In this document: positions 1 through 9,287 of the stretch, piece after piece
Layout: each line of letters opens with the position of its first letter
How positions within the stretch are numbered: the stretch's first letter is position 1
Assembly (NCBI GenBank): GCA_900299235.1
Contig: OMIZ01000014.1
Location: 1-32,353, forward strand
Source: Actinomycetota bacterium
GTDB lineage: Bacteria > Actinomycetota > Thermoleophilia > Gaiellales > Gaiellaceae
Length of the DNA stretch: 32,353 nucleotides
Reading direction: 5' to 3'
The notes under the pieces: generated by a model
What the model was told of the DNA's origin: nothing
What the model saw: the letters and a program-made list of their open reading frames with translations, nothing else
Databases searched by the model: none
Program-made: the position numbers and the translations under genes

Positions 1-687
1 AACCTTGCCGCGTGCCTTGCCGAAGCGGGCGAGCGTGTGCTGCTCGTCGATCTCGACCCTCAGGCAAACGCCACGTCTGGCCTTGGCATGCGCGCAGGCA
101 CCACGTCGAGCTACGACCTGCTCGACGGTGCGCCGCTCGCGGAGCTCGCGCAGCCAAGTCCGTTCCCAAATCTCTCACTTGTCCCCTCAAAGCCCGAGCT
201 TGCTGGCGCAGCCGTCGAGCTTTCGCGCCGAGCCGATGGCGAGCGCTTCCTCGCCGAGTCACTCGCGAATGTCGAGGGGTACGACTTCGTGCTGCTCGAC
301 TGCCCGCCGTCGCTTGGCCCGCTGACGGTCAATGCGCTTGGCGCGGCGCATCGTGTGATCGTTCCCGTTCAGGCCGAGTACTACGCGCTCGAAGGTCTGT
401 CGCAGCTGATGGGGTCGATCAACCTGATCAAGAGCCGACTCAACCCGGGGCTCGCGATCGCAGGTGTGCTGATCACGATGAGCGACACCCGCACCCGGCT
501 TGCGGCCGAGGTTGAGGAGGAGGTGCGTAAGCACTTCGGGACGCTCGTATTCGACACGGTCGTGCCGCGATCGGTGCGTGTTGCCGAAGCGCCGAGCCAC
601 GGCCTCCCTGTTACGCACTACGACCGGCACTCGCGCGGAGCTGAGGCCTACTGGAAGGTGGCGATGGAACTTGTCGAACGCAGCTGA
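1..687 (+). CDS. parA: Chromosome-partitioning ATPase ParA (Soj family), 5' truncated by the window
   Basis: Frame open from base 1 (NLAACLAEAGERVLLVDLDPQANATSGLG...); deviant Walker motifs VLLVDLDPQANAT and DFVLLDCPPSLGPLTVNAL; followed directly by parB. Confidence 0.95.
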   Translation, partial: NLAACLAEAGERVLLVDLDPQANATSGLGMRAGTTSSYDLLDGAPLAELAQPSPFPNLSLVPSKPELAGAAVELSRRADGERFLAESLANVEGYDFVLLDCPPSLGPLTVNALGAAHRVIVPVQAEYYALEGLSQLMGSINLIKSRLNPGLAIAGVLITMSDTRTRLAAEVEEEVRKHFGTLVFDTVVPRSVRVAEAPSHGLPVTHYDRHSRGAEAYWKVAMELVERS

Positions 688-715
688 GTTTCCCGGAGGC
701 GGCGATGAGACCCAG

Positions 716-1582
716 GTGGTGACGCCCGAGGCTCCCTCTGAGCAGTCGACCACGCCCCGGCGCGGACTTGGCCGCGGCTTCGAGGTGCTGATCGGCGGCG
801 CGGGCTCTCCCGAGCTCGCCCACCTGCCGATTGAGCAGATTCACGCGAATCCACGCCAGCCGCGGCGGCGCTTCGAGCACGAAGCAACGGCCGGCCTTGC
901 CGACTCGATCCGCTCACAGGGTGTGCTGCAGCCAGTGGTCGTCCGCCCGCGCCTTGAAGGCGGCTACGAGCTGATCGCGGGTGAGCGCCGCTGGCGCGCC
1001 TCAAAAGAGGCGGGGTTGGCGACGCTTCCGTGTGTCATCCGCGAGGCCGACGACCGCGACACGCTTTTGCTTGGTCTTGTCGAGAACGTTGCTCGCGAAG
1101 ACCTCTCGGTGATTGAAGAGGCTCGGGGGTACGCCCTGCTGATGGACGAGTTCGAGCTCTCACTCAGCGAGGTTTCGGAGCGGGTCGGTCGCTCGAAGCC
1201 GGCGATCTCGAACAAGACCCGCCTCCTCGAGCTGTCTGATGACGTCCTCGCAATGGTTGAGCGCGGCGAGCTTTCCGAGGGCCACGCTCGCGCGGTGCTT
1301 GCAGTGCCTGATCAGGCCGAACGCCGTAAGCTGGCGCGGAAGATCGTCTCGCAAGGGCTCTCAGTGCGTGCGGCTGAGCGCGCCGCGCGCTGGTCGGGCG
1401 CAAAGACGAAGCCGCGTACGAAATCGAGCGTCGACCCTGTGCTCGCCGCCAAGATTCGCGACGGGTTGAAGCGCCTCACAGGCCTCGAAACCCGCGTGGC
1501 ACCAGGCAAGGTCGAGCTTCAGTGGAACAGCGAGACCGACCTCGAGAACCTCGCTGAGGCGCTCGACCGGCTCGGTCTCTAG
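716..1582 (+). CDS. parB: Chromosome-partitioning protein ParB (start uncertain; GTG 716 or 719, or upstream TTG 671)
   Basis: GRGFEVLIGG N-terminus, IHANPRQPRRRFE, GERRWRAS box, HTH LSEVSERVGRSKPAISNKTRLLEL; adjacent to parA. Confidence 0.93.
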   Translation: MVTPEAPSEQSTTPRRGLGRGFEVLIGGAGSPELAHLPIEQIHANPRQPRRRFEHEATAGLADSIRSQGVLQPVVVRPRLEGGYELIAGERRWRASKEAGLATLPCVIREADDRDTLLLGLVENVAREDLSVIEEARGYALLMDEFELSLSEVSERVGRSKPAISNKTRLLELSDDVLAMVERGELSEGHARAVLAVPDQAERRKLARKIVSQGLSVRAAERAARWSGAKTKPRTKSSVDPVLAAKIRDGLKRLTGLETRVAPGKVELQWNSETDLENLAEALDRLGL

Positions 1583-1590
1583 ACGCCCCT

Positions 1591-1624
1591 GAAAAGAAAA
1601 CGGCCCCCGCGCGAAGCAGGGGCC
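1591..1624 (-). terminator. Intrinsic terminator downstream of tRNA-Ile (minus strand)
   Basis: GGCCCC/GGGGCC stem (1602-1607 with 1619-1624), followed on the minus strand by GTTTTCTTTT. Confidence 0.75.
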
Positions 1625-1630
1625 TGCGAG

Positions 1631-1704
<74 letters not shown>

Positions 1705-1804
1705 GCGGGCAGCAGTGTAGCCAGACGGGACCGAGCGCGACGCACGGTTCCGGCAGCGCAGCGGTCCACCTCCGTCGAGGGCACTCCAGGCCAGGGGTGC
1801 GGGG

Positions 1805-1810
1805 TAATCT
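1805..1810 (+). promoter_or_regulatory. Putative -10 element TAATCT, leaderless spacing (6 nt to GTG 1817)
   Basis: TANNNT hexamer 6 nt upstream of start codon; no clear Shine-Dalgarno. Confidence 0.5.
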
Positions 1811-1816
1811 GGCCCC

Positions 1817-2371
1817 GTGGTCGAGATGACGATCTACGGGGTTTCGTTCGACCTCGTCGGCAAGCAGCCGATCGTGCTGCTGAAGACAGCCGACGGGAAT
1901 CGCTACCTGCCGATCTGGATCGGTCACCCCGAGGCGGCCGCGATCCTGATGAAGCTGCAGGGCGCCACGGCCCCACGGCCGCTCACCCACGACCTCCTTG
2001 TGAACATCCTGGGCGAGCTGGAAGTTGAAGTTGCGCGCGTGACGGTGACCGAGCTGCGCGAGAACACGTTTCACGCATCGATCACGGTCGTGCACGACGG
2101 CAACGAGATCGAGATCGACTCACGCTCGTCTGACGCGATCGCCGTCGCGGTTCGCGCCCAGGCACCGATCTTTGCCGCCGACGCCGTTATCGAGGAGTCG
2201 TCGATCGAATTTGAGGGGGACGATGTGAACGATGAGGAGATCGTCGACGAGTTCCGGAAGTTTCTTGAGAACGTGTCGGCCGAAGATTTCGCCGAGGTCG
2301 AAGACGACGACCTGAGCGAAGAAGACGAAGACGACGGCCCGTTCGCCGAGCCGCCGCCAGACGAGTCGTAG
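1817..2371 (+). CDS. Bifunctional nuclease-like protein (DUF151/BFN family) with acidic C-terminal tail
   Basis: MTIYGVSFDLVGKQPIVLLKTADGNRYLPIWIGHPEAAAI...PLTHDLLVNILGEL...RSSDAIAVAVRAQAPIFA. Confidence 0.9.
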   Translation: MVEMTIYGVSFDLVGKQPIVLLKTADGNRYLPIWIGHPEAAAILMKLQGATAPRPLTHDLLVNILGELEVEVARVTVTELRENTFHASITVVHDGNEIEIDSRSSDAIAVAVRAQAPIFAADAVIEESSIEFEGDDVNDEEIVDEFRKFLENVSAEDFAEVEDDDLSEEDEDDGPFAEPPPDES

Positions 2372-2375
2372 TCGC

Positions 2376-3053
2376 CTAGGTCGCGACGGCGACGATCAGC
2401 GCGATCCCGTTGAACGTCCCGTGCAGGAGCATGCCGGGATAGACGCTCTGCACGCGCAAACGCAGCCATGCGAGTGCAGCACCGAAGAGCGCCAGTTCGG
2501 GGAACGCCTGCACAAGCCCGTGGTCGAACGCGAAGATGCAGCCGATCGCAATGATCGATGGCCAATGGCCGAGCCGCGCGAGCAAGGTGAGACCGAGTCC
2601 CCGGTAGGTGAGCTCCTCCACGATCGGCGCCATCACAGCGACAACGAGGAAGTTCGCTGCATAGGCACCGGCATGTGACGGCTCCCAGGCCGTCGGGGTG
2701 AGGCCCTGCTCCTTTCCACCGTGGAGGAACTGATCGAGCACCGAGACAGCGATGTAGATGCCGATCAAGAGCAACGCTGCAAGTCCGAGCGCGCGGAGCC
2801 AGCTCGTTGCCGGACGCCGCGCGCAGAGCAACCCACGGTTGAATCCGGCGATCGCGAGAACAGCGAGCGCGATGATCGCGTAGGCGATCGCGCCGCCGAC
2901 GGCGGTTGAGTAGAGGTAGAGGGCGTTCCGGTCAGGCGTACCCGAGCTCGCGCGACCCGCGTACTGGATGAGCCCAAGGAGCAGGACGAGCCCGATCCAG
3001 AGCCCCGTACGAATCTGCCGTCCGGTCCACGGCTCCCTTTGCGACAGGGTCAC
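2376..3053 (-). CDS. CPBP-family intramembrane glutamic endopeptidase (Abi-like)
   Basis: Multi-TM; VVAVMAPIVEELTYRGLGLTLL (EExxxR), FAFDHGL, MLLHGTFNGIAL. Confidence 0.85.
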   Translation of the reverse strand: MTLSQREPWTGRQIRTGLWIGLVLLLGLIQYAGRASSGTPDRNALYLYSTAVGGAIAYAIIALAVLAIAGFNRGLLCARRPATSWLRALGLAALLLIGIYIAVSVLDQFLHGGKEQGLTPTAWEPSHAGAYAANFLVVAVMAPIVEELTYRGLGLTLLARLGHWPSIIAIGCIFAFDHGLVQAFPELALFGAALAWLRLRVQSVYPGMLLHGTFNGIALIVAVAT

Positions 3054-3154
3054 GTCGTGCCTCGGCAGCCTCGGTCGCGCCTACACTCTGAGGCAATCGA
3101 CGTGTGCGTTCTGTCAGTCATCCCGCACGACGCTAACACTCCGTCCGGCACAGA

Positions 3155-3898
3155 GTGGCGAAGGAGCGCGTCGCGGTGACGGCGTTCTGGTGGCGGCTTG
3201 TGACCGCGATCAGCGTGATCGTCGCGACCTCGCTTGTCGCGAAGGTCGTCGACGCACGCATGTCTCGACGTGATCTCGCCCCGGAAACGGCCACCCGGTA
3301 CCGCGTCCTTCGCCGAACAGTCTTCGCGACGATCGTCTTTGTCGGGATCCTGTCGGCGCTACTCGTCATCCCGCATGTCCGCGCGATTGCGGGTGGAATC
3401 CTCGCGTCGTCGGCTGTCCTGGGACTCGTGATCGGCTTTGCCGCCCAGCGAACCATCGGCAACTTCGTAGCCGGGCTGATGATCGCCTTCACCCAGCCGG
3501 TACGGCTTGGAGACGAGATTGAAGTGCAGGGAACGAACGGGATTGTTGAAGAGATCGGCCTCACGTACACGTGGGTACGAACCCGCGACAACAACCTGCT
3601 CGTCATCCCGAATGAGAAGCTCGCGTCAGAGACCGTGGTCAACGCCACGATCCGTAGCTCGTCGGCCGTTGCCGAGATCCTCGTGCGTGTGCCGGTCGCG
3701 TCAGATCTTCGCTCGATCGTCGCAGCGCTCGAGCAGGATGGCGCTCGGGCGTACATCACTGCGCTTGGCGCGGAAGATGCTTCGATTGCTGTGCGGCGCG
3801 ATACCGGTGGACTCTCGGCGGAGGAGGCAGCGAGCGAGCTTCGGCTCGTTGCCCAGGAACGACTTGTCGCGCTCGGTATTCTGCCGCGGCGTACGTAA
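3155..3898 (+). CDS. Small-conductance mechanosensitive channel (MscS family)
   Basis: VLGLVIGFAAQRTIGNFVAGLMIAFTQPVRLGDEIEVQGTNGIVEEIGLTYTWVRTRDNNLLVIPNEKL; in-frame TAA at 3134 limits the start. Confidence 0.92.
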   Translation: MAKERVAVTAFWWRLVTAISVIVATSLVAKVVDARMSRRDLAPETATRYRVLRRTVFATIVFVGILSALLVIPHVRAIAGGILASSAVLGLVIGFAAQRTIGNFVAGLMIAFTQPVRLGDEIEVQGTNGIVEEIGLTYTWVRTRDNNLLVIPNEKLASETVVNATIRSSSAVAEILVRVPVASDLRSIVAALEQDGARAYITALGAEDASIAVRRDTGGLSAEEAASELRLVAQERLVALGILPRRT

Positions 3899-3956
3899 CC
3901 CGCGCCGCTAGCGACATCACCGACGACGACAGCCACCGAGTGGCGCCCGGCCCGGC

Positions 3957-3962
3957 TATCGT
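3957..3962 (+). promoter_or_regulatory. Putative -10 element TATCGT, leaderless spacing (7 nt to GTG 3970)
   Basis: TANNNT 7 nt upstream of the preferred moeA start. Confidence 0.5.
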
Positions 3963-3969
3963 GGCCGCC

Positions 3970-5160
3970 GTGCCCGATCTGATCAGTATCTCCGAGGCAG
4001 TGGAGCTCGTCCTTGCGCGCGTGCGCCCGCTCGCCGCAGAGCGCGTTCCGCTCGATGCGGCAGCCGGTCGCTATGTCGCCGAGGCCGCGCACTCGCTCGT
4101 TGACCTCCCCCCGTTCCCTGCATCCGCGATGGATGGGTTTGCCCTTCGTTCGGAGGACACACCTGGTCGCCTTCCGATCGCGGGCCGCATCGTCACGGGC
4201 ACCCCATCACCCGACGTTCTTGCCGCCGGACAGACGATCGGCATCTCGACCGGCGGCGTTGTTCCCGACGGCGCTGATGCAGTCGTGCCCGTGGAGCTCG
4301 TCACGGAAGAGGGGGGCACACTGGTTGTCCCCAAGGCCGTTGTCGGCGGTGACAACATTCGCCCGCGCGGTGGAGATCTCGCGGCCGGCGACGTCGTCGT
4401 TGCGCCAGGAACGCGGCTCGGGCCTGCCCATGTCGGCGCGCTCGCGGCTGGCGGAGTGCCCGAGGTCGCGGTCGGGCGCCGTCCGCGCGTGTGCGTCCTC
4501 GTCACCGGCTCCGAGCTGCAGGCTCCCGGAACTCCGCTTGGCCCAGGCCAGATCTATGACGCTAACGGGTCGATCCTCGCGGCGCAGCTTTCAGCGGCCG
4601 GCGCCGAGGTGGAGCGGCTCCCGCCAGTCCGAGACGACGAAGAGGCGACGTTTGCAGCTATCAAGCGCGGCCTTGAGGCCGACGTACTGATCACGACCGG
4701 GGGTGTCTCGGTTGGCGTCCACGACCTGGTGCGCTCGGCTGAGGCTCAACTTGGGGTTGAGGAGATCTTCTGGCGCGTCGCGATGCGTCCCGGAAAGCCG
4801 ATCGCATTCGGCGTGCGCGGGTCAACGCTCGTCTTTGGGCTTCCCGGGAACCCGGTCTCATCGCTCGTTGGGTTCGAGCTGTTCGTACGCCCCGCATTGC
4901 TTGCGCTGCAGGGCGCGACCAATCCGCATCCCGAGTTCCTCCCCGGTCGTCTCGTACGTGGTTCTAAGCGCGTCGCGGAGCGCGATTCGCTCATCCGAGC
5001 CCGTCGAACCGTTCGTGACGGCGAGGTGCTCCTCGAGCCGCTCTCAGGGCAGGATTCACACATGATCGCGCGGGCCGCAACGGCTGACGCGCTCGTGCTT
5101 GTGCCACGCGGCGATGGCGTGCTCGAAGCTGGCAGCGCGGTCGAATTCCTGCCGCTCTAG
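3970..5160 (+). CDS. moeA: Molybdopterin molybdenumtransferase MoeA
   Basis: FPASAMDGFAL, GGVSVGVHDLVR, MRPGKPIAFG, FGLPGNPVSSLVGFELFVRP. ORF track starts at 3940; GTG 3970 preferred (MPDLISISEAVELVL). Confidence 0.94.
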   Translation: MPDLISISEAVELVLARVRPLAAERVPLDAAAGRYVAEAAHSLVDLPPFPASAMDGFALRSEDTPGRLPIAGRIVTGTPSPDVLAAGQTIGISTGGVVPDGADAVVPVELVTEEGGTLVVPKAVVGGDNIRPRGGDLAAGDVVVAPGTRLGPAHVGALAAGGVPEVAVGRRPRVCVLVTGSELQAPGTPLGPGQIYDANGSILAAQLSAAGAEVERLPPVRDDEEATFAAIKRGLEADVLITTGGVSVGVHDLVRSAEAQLGVEEIFWRVAMRPGKPIAFGVRGSTLVFGLPGNPVSSLVGFELFVRPALLALQGATNPHPEFLPGRLVRGSKRVAERDSLIRARRTVRDGEVLLEPLSGQDSHMIARAATADALVLVPRGDGVLEAGSAVEFLPL

Positions 5161-5175
5161 CCGCTGCCCGAGTCG

Positions 5176-7038
5176 TTAGTAGGAGCGTCGCCGTCGATCG
5201 CGGCGCACGAGCACCGCGAAACGGATTGCGCGACGGACGGGGCCGAGTCGGCGACGCTCGCTACGTTCCGGGTACGGCGCATACCGGCCGATCGCGACCG
5301 CACCGAGCTGGCCGGTGATCGCGCCACCGAAGAGAGCGATGATGACGGGCACGAACGACACGTACCCGACCGACACGAGCACGTCGAGATACCAGAAGGC
5401 GTCGAGCCCGAGGCCAAAACGCACGCCAAGTGAGATCGGGACGAGCGCGGGGCCAAGGAGGCCACCCGCGAGCACGAGGAGACGAACGACCGCAGGTCGA
5501 TCGCCCCACTGCGGCAGCCAGAGCCAGAGATGCAGCGCCGGCAGCACGAAGATCAGGGCGAACGGGTTGGTGGCGATCACGAGCAGGGCCAAGATTGCGA
5601 GCGCGAGAAGAGCCACTGCCTGACCTGCGAGCTGCTCATCGGGGTGAATCGGGCGGCGAGGGGTGATGCGGTCACGGCCGACAATCCAGCCGATCACGGA
5701 GAGCGCAACGAATGCCGTCACCGTGACAGCCGGCCAGCTACCGGGAATCGACCCGGTGAGGCTCGGCGGCTCGGCCGATCCCTGCGGCCAGAGCCCGAGT
5801 CCGAGAAAACACGTGAAAACGACGCCCGCAAAGCCCCAGATTGCAACCCGACTCCGGAGTGCAAGAGCTGCAGGCGACAGCCGAATCCGGCGACGGCGGC
5901 AGAACGCATAGAGGTCGACAACTCCGACGAAGAACGGAAACGTGAGGGAGACCAGCAAAAGCTCGAGCGCCCATCCGCGAAGTGCGCGTTGGCCGACCAA
6001 GACGTAGCTCGATGTTCCCTGCGCGAGTTCGAGCCCGGCATCGAGCGAGGCGAGCAGCTGTTGAGCCGACTTACCAAGCGCGGCGAATCGATCACGGTTC
6101 AGTGACGCGGCATCGTCACCGAATGCCTCGGGAGGGCGATTGCTCGCCGACGTCAGCGTCACTGCTGGAACCTGTCGCGCGACGAAGGGACCTTGCTCGT
6201 ACGGAGTAAACGGGAATGCGAGGTCAACGAGCTGGCCGAGAATGCCCGTGTGGTCGGGCAGATGGCCGGTCTGCTCGGCGATCCGCCGTTCGGCGGTCGC
6301 GACAAGCGCCAACGCAGGGCTGCGAGGGCGATCACCGCCGATTGCGATTCGCGCAGCACCAGAGCCCGCCAGGGCATCGAGGTTGATGACCGCAACGATC
6401 TTCCCGCGGTATGCGGTGTGGTGCAGGAAGCGAACCGCACCCAAGCTCCCCCACGCGCCGCCGTCTGTCGACAGAAAAACAAGCGTGTGCGCCGCTTGAA
6501 CGGGCTGCGTGGCGTCAGAAGCAGGCTGTGCATACTCGCGTGCGAGTTCGATGAGCGCTGCGGTGCCACTCGCGTTGTCGTTGGCGCCGGGACCTGCGCC
6601 CGTGTCGTCGCGATGGGCCATGATCACGATCGCGAGCGGTGACTGCCCCGGTACGACGGCCGTGAGATTGCGAAGCGTTACGCGCCCGAGCCCGAGGACA
6701 TTCTGCGTCCAGATGTCGGTCTGGCTCTCGAGGCCGTACGGCCGCAATTGATCGGCAAACCACCCTGCCGCACCCACCGCACCCGTCGATCCGGGAGTCC
6801 GGTTTGGGTACTCCGCGACCAGCTGCCGCGTGAGGGCGACGGCGTCTTCGCTATCGAATGAGGGTGGAAGCTGTGGCGCTGCCAGCCCCGTGGGCCGTGT
6901 CAGCGTGAATGCAGCCAGGAGAAGCGGAAAGACGGCGATCAGGAAGGCCGCCCGGTAGAGGCGCGTGTTGACCGGCCGAGCTGTCGTGCCGCGGCGCGCA
7001 CGACGGCGCCGCCTGACCTGGGGCTGAGTGGGCGCCAT
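5176..7038 (-). CDS. M28-like peptidase-domain membrane protein, probably inactive (start at 7038 preferred over 7128)
   Basis: IVIMAHRDDTGAGPGANDNASGTAALIELARE and INLDALAG resemble M28; multiple C-terminal TM segments. The expected EE and terminal His are not seen (see findings). Confidence 0.8.
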   Translation of the reverse strand: MAPTQPQVRRRRRARRGTTARPVNTRLYRAAFLIAVFPLLLAAFTLTRPTGLAAPQLPPSFDSEDAVALTRQLVAEYPNRTPGSTGAVGAAGWFADQLRPYGLESQTDIWTQNVLGLGRVTLRNLTAVVPGQSPLAIVIMAHRDDTGAGPGANDNASGTAALIELAREYAQPASDATQPVQAAHTLVFLSTDGGAWGSLGAVRFLHHTAYRGKIVAVINLDALAGSGAARIAIGGDRPRSPALALVATAERRIAEQTGHLPDHTGILGQLVDLAFPFTPYEQGPFVARQVPAVTLTSASNRPPEAFGDDAASLNRDRFAALGKSAQQLLASLDAGLELAQGTSSYVLVGQRALRGWALELLLVSLTFPFFVGVVDLYAFCRRRRIRLSPAALALRSRVAIWGFAGVVFTCFLGLGLWPQGSAEPPSLTGSIPGSWPAVTVTAFVALSVIGWIVGRDRITPRRPIHPDEQLAGQAVALLALAILALLVIATNPFALIFVLPALHLWLWLPQWGDRPAVVRLLVLAGGLLGPALVPISLGVRFGLGLDAFWYLDVLVSVGYVSFVPVIIALFGGAITGQLGAVAIGRYAPYPERSERRRLGPVRRAIRFAVLVRRDRRRRSY

Positions 7039-7047
7039 CGCCGCCGA

Positions 7048-7053
7048 AGTGTA
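7048..7053 (-). promoter_or_regulatory. Putative -10 element TACACT, 9 nt from ATG 7038
   Basis: Minus strand reads TACACT-tcggcggcg-ATG. Confidence 0.4.
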
Positions 7054-7137
7054 GGAGTGCGGCGGCCAGAATGCCCACCCCTTCGGGGGTACCGGCGCCG
7101 CTAGGATAGGAACCGACACGGCAGGCAACCGCGAATC

Positions 7138-7833
7138 ATGGCCGAGTCATCAACCATCCTGCTCGTTGACGACGAAGAGAGCGTCCGCAAGGTGCTGACG
7201 TTCCCGCTTGAGCGTGATGGCTACAACGTCGTGCAGGCCGTCGACGGGGAAGACGCCCTCGCACGCTTTGGCGCGGGCGGCATCGATCTCGTCGTGCTGG
7301 ATCTGATGCTGCCGAAGCTCGACGGTCTTGAGGTGTGCCGTCGCCTCCGTGCGGAGAGCGAAGTACCGATCATCATGCTCACGGCCCGCGATGACGAGCT
7401 CGACAAGGTCGTCGGGCTTGAGCTTGGCGCCGATGACTACATCACGAAGCCGTTTTCGATCCGGGAGTTTCGCTCGCGTGTTCGAGCGCTGCTTCGACGG
7501 TCGCGGGGCACGCGAGCGCCTGACGTTGAGGACCGCATCGAGATCGGCGAGCTCGTCCTCGATTCGGCACGTCGGACCGTGACGATGCGCGACGAGAGTG
7601 TGAGCCTGACCTACATCGAGTTCGAGATCCTTCGCTACCTCGCGTCGCATCCGGGCCGAGTGACGTCGCGCCAGATGCTGCTCGAGTCCCTGTGGGGAAG
7701 CTCCGAATACCGCGACCCGAGGACGATCGACGTGCACGTTCGTCACCTGCGCGAGAAGCTTGAGCAGGCACCGCATGCCCCGGAATACATTCTCACGGTG
7801 CGCAGTGTCGGCTACCGCTTCCGCGACCCGTGA
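7138..7833 (+). CDS. OmpR/PhoB-family response regulator
   Basis: Receiver domain TILLVDDEESVRKVL...LVVLDLMLPKLDGLEVCRRLR...TARDDELDKVVGLELGADDYITKPF; winged-helix C-terminus RTIDVHVRHLREKLE...VRSVGYRF. Confidence 0.95.
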   Translation: MAESSTILLVDDEESVRKVLTFPLERDGYNVVQAVDGEDALARFGAGGIDLVVLDLMLPKLDGLEVCRRLRAESEVPIIMLTARDDELDKVVGLELGADDYITKPFSIREFRSRVRALLRRSRGTRAPDVEDRIEIGELVLDSARRTVTMRDESVSLTYIEFEILRYLASHPGRVTSRQMLLESLWGSSEYRDPRTIDVHVRHLREKLEQAPHAPEYILTVRSVGYRFRDP

Positions 7834-9233
7834 TCCGACTCCGTTCTGTCGGTGCACGGCTGGCGCTCGCACTCTTCGCGATCGTGGCCTGTGTTCTCGC
7901 AACCGTGTACATCATCGTTGTGCCGGCGTACGAGCGGTCGCTGCTCAATGCTCGCATTTCGACCCTGCAAAGCGCCCTCGGCGACCTTGTCTTGCAGCGT
8001 CCGCAGGCCTTTTTTCTGACCCAGCAATGGGTTGACGACGTTGCGGCACCAACCGCTGATGCGCGCGTTGTCGTGTTCAAGACGACGCGACTGCCGCTCA
8101 GCGCGATTGCCATCGCCGATTCGACACCGCGCGTGATGGCTGACATGGCAAATGACCCCGTTGCGCTGCGTGCGATCGCGACGAAGCGGCGGCAACGCGG
8201 CACCGTGACACGGAATGCGACGCGATATGCCGAGGTCGCCTACCCCTTCCCCGCCCGTCGACGGGCGTTGCTGCTTGCGACGCCGTTGCACACCGATGCG
8301 CAGACCGTGGCGGTCGTGCGGGCCCGAGTGCTGCTTGCCGGCTCGATCGCGCTCGTCTTTGCGATGTTCGTCGGGTACCTGCTCGCGCGGCTCTTCACGC
8401 GGCGCATCAGTCGCCTTGAGCTCGCGGCCGAACGTATTGCAGACGGCCGGTTTGATGAGCCGGTGGTCGACAACGGCGATGACGAGCTCGGACAGCTCGC
8501 TCGCGCGTTCGATCGCATGCGTCTGCGGTTGGCATCGCTCGATCGTGCGCGCAGCGAGTTCATCGCAAACGCCTCTCACGAGCTTCGCACCCCGATCTTT
8601 TCGATTGGCGCATTTCTTGAGTTGATCGAGAGCGAAGAGCTCGATTCGGCGACGCGCGAAGAGTTCTTGGGCGATATTCGCGAGCAGGTGCGGCGTCTTG
8701 GCAAGCTCGCGACCGACCTCCTGGATCTCGGTCGACTTGATGCGGGTCGAATGATCGTCGAGGACGACGAACTCGACCTCGCCCGCATCGCCGCCGTCCT
8801 TGAAGCTGAGTTCGCGGCCCGCGCTGGCGCTTCGGGCCATCCACTGGCGACTGACGGCACGGGTTCGGCACTCGTACGCGGCGATGAGCTGCGCGTACTG
8901 CAGATTGGGCGCATCCTGATCGACAACGCGATCGTTCACACGCCTGCCGGTACGAGCGTCACCATTAGCTGGGAGGTGCTGCCGGGTGGTGGAGCGCTCG
9001 TCGTCGCGGACAACGGTCCTGGCATCCCCGCCGATGCCGCCGGCCAGGTGTTCGATCGGTTCTACCGCCTCGAAGGGACAGTCGCGTCGGGATCTGGCCT
9101 CGGGCTGGCGATCGCGCGCGAACTCGCCGAGCTGATGGGCGGTCGCATCGACCTGCAGTCGAGCCGAGGTAGAACCGCATTTCGTCTCCTCCTGCCCGTG
9201 AGCGCTAGTGCCGATCGAACGCTGTCGCGGTAG
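7830..9233 (+). CDS. Sensor histidine kinase (HAMP + HisKA + HATPase)
   Basis: Two TM segments, HAMP, ANASHELRTPIFSIGAFLELIE, DNAIVHTPAG, VADNGPGIP, GSGLGLAIARELAELMGG; 4-nt GTGA overlap with the response regulator. Confidence 0.95.
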   Translation: MIRLRSVGARLALALFAIVACVLATVYIIVVPAYERSLLNARISTLQSALGDLVLQRPQAFFLTQQWVDDVAAPTADARVVVFKTTRLPLSAIAIADSTPRVMADMANDPVALRAIATKRRQRGTVTRNATRYAEVAYPFPARRRALLLATPLHTDAQTVAVVRARVLLAGSIALVFAMFVGYLLARLFTRRISRLELAAERIADGRFDEPVVDNGDDELGQLARAFDRMRLRLASLDRARSEFIANASHELRTPIFSIGAFLELIESEELDSATREEFLGDIREQVRRLGKLATDLLDLGRLDAGRMIVEDDELDLARIAAVLEAEFAARAGASGHPLATDGTGSALVRGDELRVLQIGRILIDNAIVHTPAGTSVTISWEVLPGGGALVVADNGPGIPADAAGQVFDRFYRLEGTVASGSGLGLAIARELAELMGGRIDLQSSRGRTAFRLLLPVSASADRTLSR

Positions 9234-9272
9234 CGAATTCCGTTTGCACGTGAAATCAGCCGTCGTGGCGGA

Positions 9273-9278
9273 TATCGT
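9273..9278 (+). promoter_or_regulatory. Putative -10 element TATCGT, 9 nt from TTG 9288
   Basis: TANNNT near the start of the HtrA-like gene. Confidence 0.35.
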
Positions 9279-9287
9279 GCTGCCAGT

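Noticed and set aside
3133-4092. Long minus-strand ORF opposite the MscS gene and start of moeA
   Set aside because: Low-complexity Arg/Ser/Thr-rich translation with no family signal; the plus strand encodes clear MscS and MoeA. Typical high-GC antisense open frame.
7812-8939. 375-aa minus-strand ORF opposite the histidine kinase
   Set aside because: The plus strand carries unambiguous HAMP/HisKA/HATPase motifs; the antisense translation has no recognisable domain.
9242-9258. parS-like sequence GTTTGCACGTGAAATCA
   Set aside because: Contains CACGTGAAA, but an extra G breaks the left half-site spacing of TGTTTCACGTGAAACA and the right arm differs. Single degenerate site about 8 kb from parB; not supportable without ChIP or further copies.
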